A stretch of DNA of 64,000 nucleotides, taken from the NCBI GenBank assembly GCA_019155205.2, contig JAHNZQ020000308.1, positions 2,907,866 through 2,971,865 on the forward strand, written 5' to 3'. This document shows, piece by piece, positions 41,606 to 53,871 of this stretch (positions within the stretch are counted from its first letter, which is position 1; each line of letters opens with the position of its first letter). The notes under the pieces were generated by a model. The model was given only the letters and a program-made list of their open reading frames with translations, searched no databases and had not been told where the DNA came from. The stretch is from Gracilaria vermiculophylla. Its lineage: Eukaryota > Rhodophyta > Florideophyceae > Gracilariales > Gracilariaceae. The translations under genes and the position numbers were made by a program.

Positions 41606-41959
41606 TGTAGCGTGCTGCGCTAATTGAACAACATATGTATGAACAACATATATAATGGACATTTACGATATGTGACTCAAGTGCGACCCACGAAGCAGAA
41701 TACATTCGTTCAACCACTATGGAGTCTACCACGCCGTTCTATCCTCCAGGATAGCGCGCGACTTCTAGCGGCAGCCGCCGCCGGCGAGGCCATTGCAGAA
41801 GCCGGCATGGCAGCAGCCCGCCGCTACAGTAGTATAAATAGTCCGTCTGGTCTCTCGCCCCGATAAACTCCGGGGCATCGATGATCCTCTATCGATCAAC
41901 CCTCTGGCCCTTCGGTCAATCTCATCTTCTCTGAATCCCTCATTTCGAGGCACGTAACA
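41606..41959 (+). repeat. 3' LTR of element 2
   Basis: Starts TGTAGCGTGC after the purine tract and ends CACGTAACA. The TATA box TATAAATAG is conserved with the 5' copy. After 41959 the minus-strand gag of element 1 resumes. Confidence 0.85.
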
Positions 41960-42029
41960 CGAGAGCAGATCGCGGGAGCCCATCGGCACATACCAGATTG
42001 GGGCCAGCTCTGGTGTCGAGGATAGCGCG

Positions 42030-43500
42030 CACCGTTATAGAGGTGAGCGGGAACAACCTAAAGAGGCAAAAAGCTTGTATTTCTTATGGTGGAGCCGGCA
42101 AACAAAGTCCTCAAAGGCGTCAAATGGGTCCAAAAAGATTAGTGGGCGCGCCGATTTTGCGCCGACCATGCAGACGGCGTCTCCCTCTTTCCTAAAGGCG
42201 ACCTCGTTGGGGCCAAGGCTCGATAGTGAGGAACCACGTAGTGCTTCTACGCGTGACCCTAAGGGCTTTCCCGGTTGGAAGTGATCTGAGTTCCAGTAGG
42301 GGGCGGCTGCTGCGGTTGGGCATTTGGATGCAACGTGTTCATTTGAGGTGTAGCCGGTTTGAATGCTGATCTCTGCGCTGACGGCGCAAGTGCCAGTGGA
42401 ACAGGCAGCACCCCAACGGAAATGCGGTAGCCGTAGTTTCCCAGAGGGGAGCGGATATCGTGATAGACGTTTTGAAAAACTCCGCTCTCCGTTGCTGTGT
42501 CCTTCAGGTTCTGGAAGTGCTTCTCCTCTTCCTGCAGTATGGCGGCCGTCATTGCCGGGGTGATAGTTGTCCAGTGTACAGGCTCTCGAGGCAAGCAATT
42601 CCTGCAAGACCGTAGGTGGCCTCGAGCATTCGCGAATCAGAAACTTTCGCAAGATACTGCCGAAGCGTATGAGGTAGAAGGCGATGGCGTCCGCGTCCCA
42701 GGCAGTGTTCTCTAAGATAAGATTTATGTGAGAGCAAGGGCTTCTTGATATCTCTCGAGCGTGAGCTCTTCGAGCTCCCCTGAGGTACTGGAGTCCCACG
42801 TCAGGGCGGATTCCCAACGGTTCCAAAAGGCTGTCGGTTTTTCCTGAAATGAAGCGTGTCTGCGGCGAGCGGCACGGTGTGTATCACGATAGGATTCAAC
42901 GAAACGTGGAACATTTGTATACGTGGTCTTCGAGTGCGTTGTCAAATGAATCCGTACCCTGGCGCCGGTTGAGGGAGGGAGTCCCTCACCAAACAACGAT
43001 TTCAACCACCGTTCGGAATACATTTTCTCGCACTGTAAGGGCTTCTCCTACAGCTTCTGTGAAAACTTGCTTTCGTTCATTCCCGGATTCTACCTATAGG
43101 AGGTGGCTTTAGCGTCAGAATCATCTTTCAACTCGTCCGTTGCATATAATTTTAGGAGGAGGTTCAGCACCTCTTGGTACGTCATCATGTTCTTTGTTCC
43201 AAGATCATCCACAATGGTGCTCTCTTCCGCGAGGCGCGGCTGCACCAGCGAGTGCGCTTGACTTCTGAGGTTGGACTGAAAGCACCATATGGCGGCACCT
43301 TCATGGACACCGTCAGTATTACACGCCGAACGGAAGCGTTGGAATAAATCAACACTGAGATGGGGTCTCCACCGAAGAAGGAGTGTTTCTTCATCTGAAT
43401 AGCCATGCCGCGCTGGATCTCTTTAAGTCGTTGAGCTGCGGACGTGTCGTAAAGAGTGGAGCAATCATTTAACCTGTAGATGTCATAATCCACCACTTTG
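42030..43500 (-). pseudogene. gag of element 1
   Basis: Minus-strand fragments at 43496-43185 (QRGMAIQMKKHSFFGGDPIS, typical of the 'FxGDPxxVLxFL' start of a capsid), 43023-42724 (MYSERWLKSLFGEGLPP) and 42826-42035. They lie between the 5' LTR and the nested element in the order expected for gag. No CCHC knuckle could be picked out. Frameshifts are frequent. Confidence 0.55.
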
Positions 43501-44109
43501 GCGATCAGGTCATTAACTGGGGCGACCTCGATGACCCTTCTGCTTTTCCCCTTAAGATTTATGATGTCCTCCGACCTCGAGCAGTTTACGGACTAAGAGT
43601 CTGAGCTTCTCTCTGAGTAGATGTTTCGCTTTCTGCATGTCTCCCTCCGTTTCTTTCGGCGTCTTTTCTTTATTTTGTATAGGTGCCTGACTATACCCCA
43701 CCATTGCGATTCACCCGGAGAGTTTCTTGTCTTTCTTTCCTTGGGTAAAATACTTCGCGACCGGTATCCTGTCCTCCTCTGTGAGTCCACAGGTCCAGAC
43801 GATTCACAGCGGTATTCCTGAGGTGCTCCCGTTTCCTTACGGCAGTATCCTTTTCTCGTCTGGCGTTGGAGGTGGCAGTTTTCTGTCCTTCTCTGCCTGG
43901 AATCACCCTAAGCGTTGATTAAGGGAACCTCTCCTGTACGAAAGAATGACTTTGCAATGCCACTGAAGAGAGCATCTGCTCGGTTTAAGAACGAGCCTCC
44001 GCACAGATAACACCTGAGATCACCCCTAGGAGGAGTATTGAATCTAGCAAGGCATCCAGATCACGGTAAGCACTCTCCGTTGCGATTTCCTCCGCAATAG
44101 AGTGGCAGC
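43501..44109. other. untranslated leader side of element 1
   Basis: Between the 5' LTR and gag. The minus strand is purine-rich (many GAAAGAAG runs at 43620-43720). No tRNA-type primer-binding site could be recognised next to the LTR at 44110. Confidence 0.4.
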
Positions 44110-44662
44110 TGTAGTACCGTCAGTTCTCTTTTAGTGGTCATAGTGCCCAACGTCCGTTAGGAGCTTTTGTTGACTCCAAAGGCGAAAGTTTATAAAGGTG
44201 GTCTCCGCTAATCACTGTCACGAGCTCGAGTAATTCTGAAGTAGGATCCGCGAACACCATGCGGAGAGGGAGGTTCACTAAGCAGACAATGCTCCTTTAG
44301 ACGCTGCTACGAGGCGACCCGGGGATCGGTGGCTTAGAAATCTAAGGATGTTCGACGAGAGTCTTCAACCGGAAAAGTAGATGTAGACCCAAGGGTGCTT
44401 GATTTACTTCCACAGAGGTGGAGCTCGACCGGCAGATCAAGTATCACGCCAGTAGCCCGCCTCGGCAGGTCTCAGTACTGTAGTTGCTACCTGCGATAAT
44501 TACCTAAAATAAATATAAATTCTACCGTTCCTCAAGGGTACTGCAGCATAAGTGGGCCGCATTATGCACCACGTTGCTCAGTTAATAAAATACGAGTCCT
44601 TCTTAGAAATACCACGCCATAAAGCCACTCTTTAATATCACCTTAGGATCCACTGTACTACA
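44110..44662 (-). repeat. 5' LTR of element 1
   Basis: TGTAGTACCGTCAG to CACTGTACTACA on the plus strand, 553 bp, the same length as 29543-30095. AAACC follows at 44663-44667. Confidence 0.9.
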
Positions 44663-44667
44663 AAACC

Positions 44668-46839
44668 GGCCGCTAAACGTCCCCTGAGCGAAACTCAACC
44701 ATAAATGCACTCAAGTTCTCGGAAAATAGCGGTAGTGGCTTGTGTCCCTTTTTACTAAAACAAATTGGCCTACTTACACCATTTATTCTTTCGCCGGACC
44801 CACAATAACCGTCGACACAACGCTTCTAACCATACCCGCCATGGGTATTAATATTGAAATAACCTGCAAGTGAGCAAAGCCCACGATGACGTTCGAATCT
44901 TCCTTCGCAGAGGTATTTCGGCGGTAGAGCCCTCTCGAGGGAAGAAAAAGACAATTTCGGGTGTAAGACCGAGGTTATCCCGGCAGCACTGGGGGGTAGA
45001 GGTACAAGAAAGATCCCTACTAGGTGGGTGTGTAAATATGCGGTGCTTCCATGGAGGAGAGAGATGTAAAAGAAAGGAAGCGCACGAGTCGCGAGGTCCA
45101 CACGGAGGAGGGTGTATCACCGAGGTGCGAAGAAAGAGAGGTAGCCGTAAGGCAAACAAAGGCAAGCCGTAAAGATCCTTGTACAAGAAGGGGGCACAGA
45201 GAGACTATTACTACCTCACGTATGGATGCTCTCAGCGAACAAGGTCAATGACCAACTGTACGCTATGGGATATCCTTCGTGAGAGGCAAATACAGACGTA
45301 GGTGTAAGGCTCAGGGCCAAACCTTGGTTACCTTTTACTGAGGGCGGCGGCGGGGATGCCAGCGCCCTTACGTACTCCAGTGTTAGCTAAATAAATAGAG
45401 AAATTCCTAAATAAATAAAGAAATACCCGGCCATTTGGGCCACCACCAGTGCACTGTCCCGGGCATTGGTCCAACCAGGGGCTCCCTGTGCCACACGTGT
45501 TGGACTTGTACCGCCAGGCACTCGCGCTTGACTTAGTCATATCAATCTTCTACCATGAGTTTCTCAGGAAGACCAGGTATGCAGGAGTACCCCAAAAACT
45601 GGGCATACACTTCACATCCTCCCTCTTAGGCAATGGCACCAACTCAAGGTGGGCGTTCCGCAAGCGGCTGAGATGCATACGTTTATGCCCTTTTCTGGTC
45701 CGCACAGCAGGTTCGTGCGCCATTGAGGATGCTGAAGGTCGACAGTGGCCGTCATACGATTCCGTAGTGGAGCTCAGGCCGCTACCGCGAGACTAGGCGA
45801 TGCATCTCCGGTTCGCACCATGGATTCACCCCGCTGCCGTACTGATCACCGATCTCCTGTACCGTTATGTTGATGGGGCTGGCGGCCTTCCGGGGAGTCT
45901 CCTCGCCATCACTGTGACATCCTGGGATTGTAGTAATCGCGTCGCGGTACCAACGCACCAAGTACCACGAGGCCGTGGAGAATGTACTTCTGCGACGCAC
46001 GCTGTGCTGGTGCGATTGGGGTACCAAAGGCAGAGCTGTGACTCGTTTGAGTTGATGATCACGAACGAGCTCCAGTTCTATGTGCGGATTCACAGCATTC
46101 GCTAGGAGATTGGCTGATGCGACCGCCTTGCGGAATTGGAAACTCATGCGTGGCGGAACGTTTCCATTGCGAGGCAGGTGGCTCTCTGTTGGACTCGATC
46201 GATCCTCCGGGCCGAGTTCCCATATTTATCACGGTCATACCAGTCAAACATCGTGCAGAATTGTAACCGTGTTGAACGGAAGGCATGCTCCCCAATGGGA
46301 TAATCTACTCCGTATGAAAACGTAGAAGTCAAAAGAATCGCTCCTGCACACCGAAAATGCTGGTATGACCCTCTACCATCTTGGTAAACTCACATGGAGG
46401 CTTTCCTGGGGTGCTACGCTAAGATCTATCCGGTGTTAACCTATCTGGGGTCATACATCGCGAATGATTTGCATGCAGAGATATGGTCAATGGTGATTAT
46501 GTATTAGAGTGTCCACCCGACGACTTATCTTCTTGCGGAGGCGTACGATCAGTACCAAATGAGTTTCATTAAACCGTAGAAACAGGCTCCCATTAGTTAC
46601 CTTGACATGCGCGTCTATTTTTGGGCTTTTGCCTACTGTGCATAAGTTGCGCGCCTTGTTGGATGAAGTGCCTGTGCTGTCACTGACAACTAAATGTTCC
46701 GGGGACCATGGGCTGCGTTGAATGTTAACTCTGTCTGGTACACGTGTGCAGGTGTGCTACTCGGCACGTTGTTCACTACCACATCGTTTCCAGTTGTACA
46801 CATTGCAAACTCAGCTTAATGTACACCGGATATGATTTA
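44668..46839. other. decayed repetitive DNA, mostly unrecognised
   Basis: No intact gene. On the minus strand near 45880-45980 the translation YLVRWYRD...SDGEETP recalls a chromodomain, and frames at 46332-46059 could be older retroelement remains, but no domain is certain. Confidence 0.3.
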
Positions 46840-47219
46840 GAGTAATGTACCTCGTCATGGTAACTATACACACACATTGCTATATGGACACGAGTGGTGG
46901 CGGAATACAGGGAGTGTAAGGTGGTTGAGTGAATTTGTGCATTGTCATGGTCTCGTGAGTGTACGGAACTGTCATGCCCTGTTGTGCCTTGCTGTTATAA
47001 GCATTATTGAATTGTGGCTAATACATTTATGTCATGTTACAATATGATTGGTAGTATTGAGTGTCTCGCCTTTGTAGTGTAATTTCTGATGCAACCTAGT
47101 CGGAGCGACTGAACCACTATATAAATCGTGGTCGAGGCACCTCCAAGTAAATCCAAGCCAGAGCTGGCGAACATTCTTAATATCCCTCCAACGTTCCCTT
47201 GCCCCTCTGACCTCCAATA
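46840..47219 (-). mobile_element. second copy of the solo-LTR family
   Basis: On the minus strand, from 47219 it reads TATTGGAGGTCAGAGG, then GTTCGCCAGCTCTGGCTTGG, TTATATAGTGG and ACTACCAATCATAT, matching 40060 onward in order and spacing. The far end is diverged and its exact limit near 46840 is uncertain. Confidence 0.75.
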
Positions 47220-48864
47220 CGCCTTCTCTATTTCATCGATTCAGTCCATTGGGTCGAAGCACCGCCGAAACAGAGCGGACGCCACGACGTCAGAAACGGT
47301 GGTTCTGGCCTAGGCTTGTGAAAGAACACCGCGCGAGCGGTATGTTTCATCCACTTCGTCTCAGGGGAAGTCCGGGAGATATGCCGCAAGCAGCCGAGGG
47401 AATATCGGGTGGCTACGAGAAGTATAACATCTGAAAACCCGCCCGGATATGTTAATTACGGTACGTGGCACCGCTTCTACGAGAAAGACGACCCGGTGGT
47501 CGATACGAGCCAAAGCCTCGGGTAGTAGGTGACCTTAAAGAGGACGGTGAAGGAGCGATGGCCGCCACTGACCTGCATGAGCAGAGGCCTAGGGCACCAG
47601 TGATAAACTGGCCACCCACTTCGGTGCAGGACGAAACAGAGGTTTTTCCAGGTAGCCTGGTTTGGCTACTAGTACAAACTCTGCCTGGTAATCCCAGTGG
47701 ATCTCCTTCTGGAAATGAAGCCCCCGCGACGAGTGCCAACGAGTCGAATGTCATCGCGAAGTCCTTCTGCGGTGTTGGATTGAGCATACAGGACATCTCT
47801 GGGGATTTGTCCGCTATGAAGAAACTCCTTTTAAAACGGCTTGGTGGGATGCCTCCGCCTCGTAACGGTTAGACGGGGTAGCCTTTTTACAGTTCTCGCC
47901 AAAGGGGGTTCTTCCAATAAACCCTATGTTTTTTTGTTTTCCCTACTTGCAGGGTTTCTGTTCCGTCCCGCAGATAGTTGTTCACGCGTGGTGGCCTCAA
48001 AAATACGCCACCACGATATGAAATTGACAACGGCATAGCCAGAAATATACGCCATGTTTATGGGGAAATCACTCCTTGTGGTCACGATGATCGTTGACCA
48101 GCCAGCTGGATAAAGAAAAGTAAATCTTGGTAGCCTTAAAAATGTGAAGTGAGGAGTGCAGTGGCGGTTTTTTGGACTACGATTCCCACATTAAGATGTC
48201 CGTTCGGCGGTATGGGTGTGACTGGTCAAACTGGAACCTAGCGGTGTTCGCCTCGGAGTTCGACTAGCCTCTTCTGATGATCGTGTTCCAAGTCCCGTAT
48301 GTACTCCATAGTTCTACCGTTTAGGTTTTCAAGGCTTCTAGGCGATGAGACTGCGAGGGCCGCGCTCTAATCGCGGTCCATTGGAGGCCCTATGCGATAC
48401 CAGTTGGTCTGCGGATCCTTACTCAGTCTGCTGCGCTCGATGCCGAATGGGGCCACTCTTTTTTCCTAATAATGATTCCTTCAGTGTTATCGTCTGACTT
48501 CACGGACATTCGAGGTCCTCACAAACGGGAGCACTTACGCCGATGAGCTCCGTTGCGGTATCATATACGTTTTTCAAACAGGATCTACGGCTCTATATTC
48601 CAGATAATGTGTTTTGACGGTTCAATGCTAAACAAAAGGGTAATGCATCAGAAGCGCTGGGCGGTAGAAATAGGTGATAAGGCCCAGCGAGACCACTAAA
48701 GAGGAAACAGGCAAACTATGCACGCGTACAAGAATTTCAAATTCTTCTCCCTGAAGGAAGACATTCTTTATTCAATGCAGGTCCCATGCACCGATTGCTT
48801 GAGCCACTAAAGTACTCCTGAACGTGAACGCCTTTATCTCCACGGCCTTGGCGTACTTTTGTAG
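47220..48864. other. unrecognised, probably old repeat DNA
   Basis: The longest frame is 47465-47872 (plus, 135 codons, Pro/Gly-rich, no domain). Nothing else is supported. Confidence 0.3.
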
Positions 48865-51369
48865 CTATATCTGTCGATACAATCCATATCCAGCTACCAT
48901 TTGGTCAGCCGGCATCGAAGAGTTTGCCACCATGGGTGCTCTATTGTTTCTGCATGTTGCCCAAGAGGGAGTGACGTAGCATACTGATTGACCGGACATA
49001 CTCTTCCTGGCTAGCTCTTTGTCTCCAGTTGCTCGCGTCTTCTGCTTGCGGAACAACTTGGGCGCTGTGATCTGCGAGGAATTCAGCTTGCTCAACGTGA
49101 TTGCAGAAAATCCGTACACGGCCGCCGAGCCCGAAGCCAAAGTAGACGTGGCGCTTTTTCATGAGTGTAAAAACTGTAAAGAGTGGGTCGTGTGAAATCA
49201 TAATACCCAGCCAGCTGCTCCTGAAGCAGCCCGTCAGGTTAGCTGCTATTTGGCTGAAGACGACGATGATAATCAACAGAAATGGAGGCAACATTGACAC
49301 ATACACCACCTTGTGGAATTCTCAATGGTGTCTGCGTCTCCGACAGTGGACGTGTACCTCGCGTACTGGCTTCAGTTCCCATAATTCCGACGCCACCTAC
49401 GATCGTGCCACCACCAAGCAATTCGGTTCTTCCCACCCGTTGGGCAGTATCCCAGAGCCGTTGTCTTCCAGTCATCTATGTGGATCTTCATATTTCTCCC
49501 ACTGCTGCCACCAAAGTGTTGAACCCGTTTTTCGCCTTGCGAATAGTAGCCGACCAGTTCGCTATCGACAAAGCGCTCCGCCGTCTCCATCAAGCTTGTC
49601 TCCAATACTTCTGCCGTCCTGTTCCTGTAGATATCATCTCACCACTTGACACTCTAACTAGTCATCTTCCCGAACTGGCCCGTTTTGCTAGTGTTAATGA
49701 AGCCAATTCGAACGCCCCGGACTCATTTCAGCGCCAGCCGCCCCATATAGTCACGAAATGCATGCATTCTCTGATGCGCTTGAAAAGGGACGAAAACTCA
49801 AGGGGTTTTCGGGCCAACTACAACCCGCTTCTTTTGTATCTTGTAGCTCCTTTTGGTGCTTTCGCTTCTACCAGTGCCTCCTTCGTGTAGGAAACCGCTC
49901 CACCTGGTGGCACTCCTAGGCGTCCCCATAAAGCACTGATACTGTTTGGTACCTTTCGCTGGCAAGCGGACATGGACATTTTGCATCTTCGCGCGGCGTC
50001 TCCGCAACCTCCGCTTCCTCTTTTTGGTGGTTTGCCTTTTCAACCTCCTGGCTTGAGTATTATTCCCACCAATGATTCAGCGGCTCCATGTCGGATGGTA
50101 GCCCTCATTATCAAGACTATTAGCTTCGTAGCGAAGAAGTGTGTTCCTCTCGTCTCGTTCTTGAGTAAAGTTTTTTATCTTCTCTCTTCTTCTGCATTCT
50201 TTTTTACTCTGTAGTCTTCTTTCTTCAGGATTTTTCGTCTGCATACATTCTGGTTATTTCTACGCTCCGGTTTGCGAATAATATGCTCTGCCAACAATGC
50301 CTTTTCCCCCTTCTAAGCGTGACTGTTCCACAGGGACGCTAAATGCTCTACCTGGTGGGTGCTCATTGCAAGGGCGCCAATACCCCAGGAAGATGTTATG
50401 TGGGATATGCCGCGAAGGTTATAAATTATGAAGTACTACACCATCTTTATACAACCCTACGCGGTAGGGGATCCCGTTAGTGGTACGCTCATTACCCACA
50501 ATGTTCTCCACAACCGTCGAGACGGGTTCCTTTTCCAGTTGGGGACTTGTATTGTTTTCCAAAAGATCTGGTAGTGATGCATGGTTTTCCATATGGTCGG
50601 TTTCTGTCGACTAGTTTTGAGATGAGAGAGCGACCAGTTGGGGATGAGCAGCCTTTGACACTTCGTCAACCGATTTAGTAATGGACAGCCCTCCTTCCCT
50701 GATCATAAGTGTGACTCCGCCATATCGCAACTTCTTTAACGGTCCAGTCGACTCTGGCAGTGACTTTGACTTAATCAGTTCGTCTTCCGATTGATCTACT
50801 GGGTCTCCGGCTGGTAATTATTTGTCATTATCGGAAAGTACACCCACGTAGAAGTAGTCTTCGGGTTCAATTTGAACTACGCGTCTCATCTATTGGTTGT
50901 GATACGCCTTGTACCACTTTTAGGCGATTTGTATAGATCCGGTAGCAACTCTAAGAGATTTTGAGAGGCGTTGAGCAATCGAACTTTTCACCGATACACA
51001 TGTTCGTGTCTCTTTTGCCTGTTCATTTTGCCGACCGATGGCCAGAAGTATCCCGGACGGATGGTCAGTCAGAACCAGGTCGAACGGTTTTGTCCCAGTG
51101 GACCTTTGTATTTGTAAATTGTAGGCGTAAGTTTATGGCTGAACGAAATTCACCAAAACGGTTTGGTGTTTCGCTACATAAATTCGGAGCCTTAATACTA
51201 AGGTTTTGTTGAACCGTTTTATTCAAGAGCTGGTTTGGGAATGGGAAGCAGTCGTGAGGTAACGCTATAAACCCCATAGGTTAGAAACGTATTGGAAAAC
51301 CTTCGAGTTCAATTTGAATTCGTTATCAGTACGGAGTTGTAGAGGCACTCTATATGGATATATCCGGGT
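48865..51369. other. unrecognised region with one 202-codon frame
   Basis: The plus-strand frame 49282-49890 has a proline-rich start (IIPTPPTIVPPPSNS) and a more ordered middle (ADQFAIDKALRRLHQACLQY). I recognise no domain. It may be a gag-like or chance frame in decayed repeats. The minus strand at 49309-48941 has a hydrophobic start and no clear match. 50150-50220 is T/C-rich. Confidence 0.3.
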
Positions 51370-51375
51370 ACACAT

Positions 51376-51867
51376 TTATGCTTCCGAATAGACGATCGAG
51401 GTTGTGCGCTTCAAAAGAATGGCTCTGGTCCACCTGGAAACCCTATCTGTTATCATAAGCATGTGCTCATACTCCCATGGTGTTTCAGGTAAAGGTCTCA
51501 GTATGTCAATAGCGATGAGCTCCAATGAGTTGGCAGCAGGAAAAAACTTTAAGTATTTTCGCTGTATGTACACCTCGCTTCGGGTTTTGACAGAAGATGG
51601 GCAGCTGGCCAAAAACGGTTAAACTTCATGTGCCAACACAGACCTGGAGAACTGAAAACGAAATGGTTTTTGGCAATCACCAGCCACATATGCCATATTC
51701 ATACCATTAAATGCAGTGCAATGCCCCAAAGGATAAAGTACACCTGAAGATGTTCGGAACGTTTCTCTCTGAAGGTGGCTGGGAGGCAGAGTCTTCCTCA
51801 GACAAGGCACACAAGCCGGGTGTAGCACCAAGATAAAGCCATCCGAACGGGTGCAGAATGAAGACAA
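51376..51867 (-). pseudogene. Ty3/gypsy integrase fragment (element 5)
   Basis: LKFFPAANSLELIAIDILRP, then LPETPWEYEHMLMITDRVSR and WTRAILLKRTTS match the integrase core up to the first catalytic Asp (present, IAID). The preceding frame (51867-51619) holds a weak zinc-binding part. No LTR assignable. Confidence 0.7.
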
Positions 51868-53299
51868 ATGGAAACTCCGAGGATGCGGTAAGTCCTATGA
51901 TTGAGGCAGTTTCCGTTGATTCGATAGGATATTCCTGTAATATACCGGACTATCCCGGCATAGCCTGGTAGCAAATTGGGCCACGCGGATGTCGGACAAG
52001 CTGCGTTGAGCAGGTGACGGACGTAGTCCAGAAAGAGATACACCGGAGGTCCGGTGGGGCTAACCTCGTACGAGGGCAAATCTTACGGAAGGAAATAATA
52101 GTCCAGACAACGCTCATTGGCGTCACGGGTGGTTGACTTCCATAATCCACGGTGCATTTCCCGACGATGGAGCGAGCTACCTGCGTGAGTAGCAAGTTCA
52201 GGCCAGAGTTCTAGCTTGGTGCAGTTTACTGGGCGCGGTGGCTGCAGTGACGTCGCGCTAAGTACTGTCGCAATGAAGCCGACATAGCTGAAATAACTGA
52301 ATAGATAAAAAAAAACTAAAATAATCGCGCAAGGCAGGTGCCATGCGGCACCTTTACTGTAGCCAGCGGGCCACGCGCGAATGCCGCACGCATGCTCTGT
52401 TTCCTTCCAAAGCGTATACCATGTCGCGCGACACACGCCGGGTCTGGTGCTCCGGAATTCTACCAAGCAAACGGACGTGAATAGGGCATGCGATGTTATC
52501 AGTTTTCATATACACGGCCGAACCCGAATTTGGTGAATCGGCAAAGAGCGGAGGAACCCCTCCACGGAACGCGTTGCAGTATATATCCACCTATTTAAAA
52601 TAAGGCGCACATCTCGTTGAGAGAGAACCATGTCGGATAGCGGCAATAAAGGCACCCTCGAGCTGCCGGCTTCCGGAAATCCGTTCCAACGGTGAAAACG
52701 CACTGCTAACGTCTTCCAGTAATAAGCTTTTTGGCCTTCTTTGAGTGCACATGTTTATTCTCTTGTGCGAAGCCCGCGTCGTGTGATAAGAACCGGTACA
52801 TATCGGATAATTGGCTATCATCGATGGAAAAACAGTGCTCATGGTGACTCGCGTTCTGCGATGAGTCGAGCGAGCTGGGTAAAAAGAACCATGATTGTGA
52901 AAACGGGTGACAAATTGATAGAGATGTGAGAGATTGAGGTCGTGTCCCATTGCAGTGTCCAAACTTGCGGGTGGGTGGAGTTTCTTCCGTTGTTGCGGTC
53001 TCTTATCCTACTTGAGAGTGGTTCAGTGTCCTGGGCAGGGGCATCCGTTCCTAACGGTGATATCGTAGAACCGCGGAGCGGGGTAGATGATCGATCGGCT
53101 TTGGTGTATCTCAATTCCGGACATATTAGTACTAGCGGACTCGGTACTAGACGCTCCCCAGTGCATCCACTTCGTATCTAACAATTTGATCAAGAACGTA
53201 GTCTTAAATGTACACCTCCCGGCGCTGCCGCGATATTTTCATGCCTGTGGCGTTTCGATTCCATTTGTGGAGCCATATATTCTTCAGAAAGGGTTCTAT
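51868..53299. other. decayed DNA, no domain certain
   Basis: Minus-strand frames (52079-51798, 52466-52083, 52962-52591) may be upstream pol remains of element 5, but none shows a firm motif. Confidence 0.25.
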
Positions 53300-53871
53300 C
53301 GAAAGCGTTCACCCGGTTGACTGGTCTTCCAGGTCTTTCGGAGGAGTCCCCTGGGTTCTGGTGAGGATCCAGGATGGCGTATTGCTCGCATTCCTGACGG
53401 AGCGCTCCGCGTTGCGGTTTGCGGTTATCCAACAGGTTGTGCCACGGCGTCTTTGATGGCGCCAATTGGCCGCGGCCAGACTAGGGTCTTTGGAAATGCT
53501 CGCTCGCAATCCACCTCCAGGCTTGCTGTATCCAAGGTGTACAGGGTGTGCATACGCATTAGCGAGGATGTAGCATCCGACTCCCTAGATCCGACCGAGA
53601 CTTTCTCCATGATTGCAGCCCCAGGCGCTTCCTCTTCCAGGTTTCCGGAACTGCTCCTGTGAGCAGGGGGTGGCGCAACAATGGCCTTCCGTCGCGACGG
53701 CGCAAGTAATTTGGATCCGCAATTGAGAGACCGGCTTCCCCCATTCAGACAGAGCCGTGACCTGTGGGCGCTCAGCCACCATTGGAGGAGAAAACAAGGC
53801 AAAGAGAGATGAACAGAGCAGCGTGAGCCGGGGAGGCAGCATACCCGGGGCAGCCGCCAGTGTTAAAAGGT

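Larger units (their letters stand above)
35815..41959 (+). mobile_element. Ty3/gypsy retrotransposon (element 2) nested in element 1
   Basis: Plus-strand element bounded by related LTRs (about 342 and 354 bp) at 35815-36156 and 41606-41959. The 3' LTR is preceded by the purine tract AATGAAAGAGG. Coding order is gag with a zinc knuckle, protease, RT, RNase H, integrase and a chromodomain-like end, with stops throughout. The RT sequence style (YRLTVDLQPVN, FENFKMSNGYWQPLL, IPDGIF) is one I associate with oomycete Ty3/gypsy elements. No clean 5-bp target duplication is visible; ACGAG occurs near both outer edges but not flush with the LTR ends. Confidence 0.85.
29543..44662 (-). mobile_element. 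Ty3/gypsy chromodomain retrotransposon (element 1), complete but decayed
   Basis: LTRs of 553 bp at both ends (29543-30095 and 44110-44662), starting TG and ending CA, flanked by AAACC on both sides. Coding order on the minus strand is gag, protease, reverse transcriptase, RNase H, integrase, chromodomain: the Ty3/gypsy order, with the C-terminal chromodomain that defines chromoviruses. An antisense frame lies between the chromodomain and the 3' LTR. Element 2 (35815-41959) interrupts it between gag and protease. Many stops and frameshifts, and substituted integrase catalytic residues, show that this copy is dead. Two LTRs at similar divergence from a third copy (59718-60279) indicate an old family. 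Confidence 0.9.

Noticed and set aside
35800..41975. ACGAG as target-site duplication of element 2
   Set aside because: Present near both outer edges, but six bases away from the left LTR end and one base away on the right, so not flush. The true duplication may have mutated.
45880..46332. Chromodomain and gag fragments on the minus strand
   Set aside because: Only a YLVRW-type stretch and weak similarity; too short to call as a separate element.
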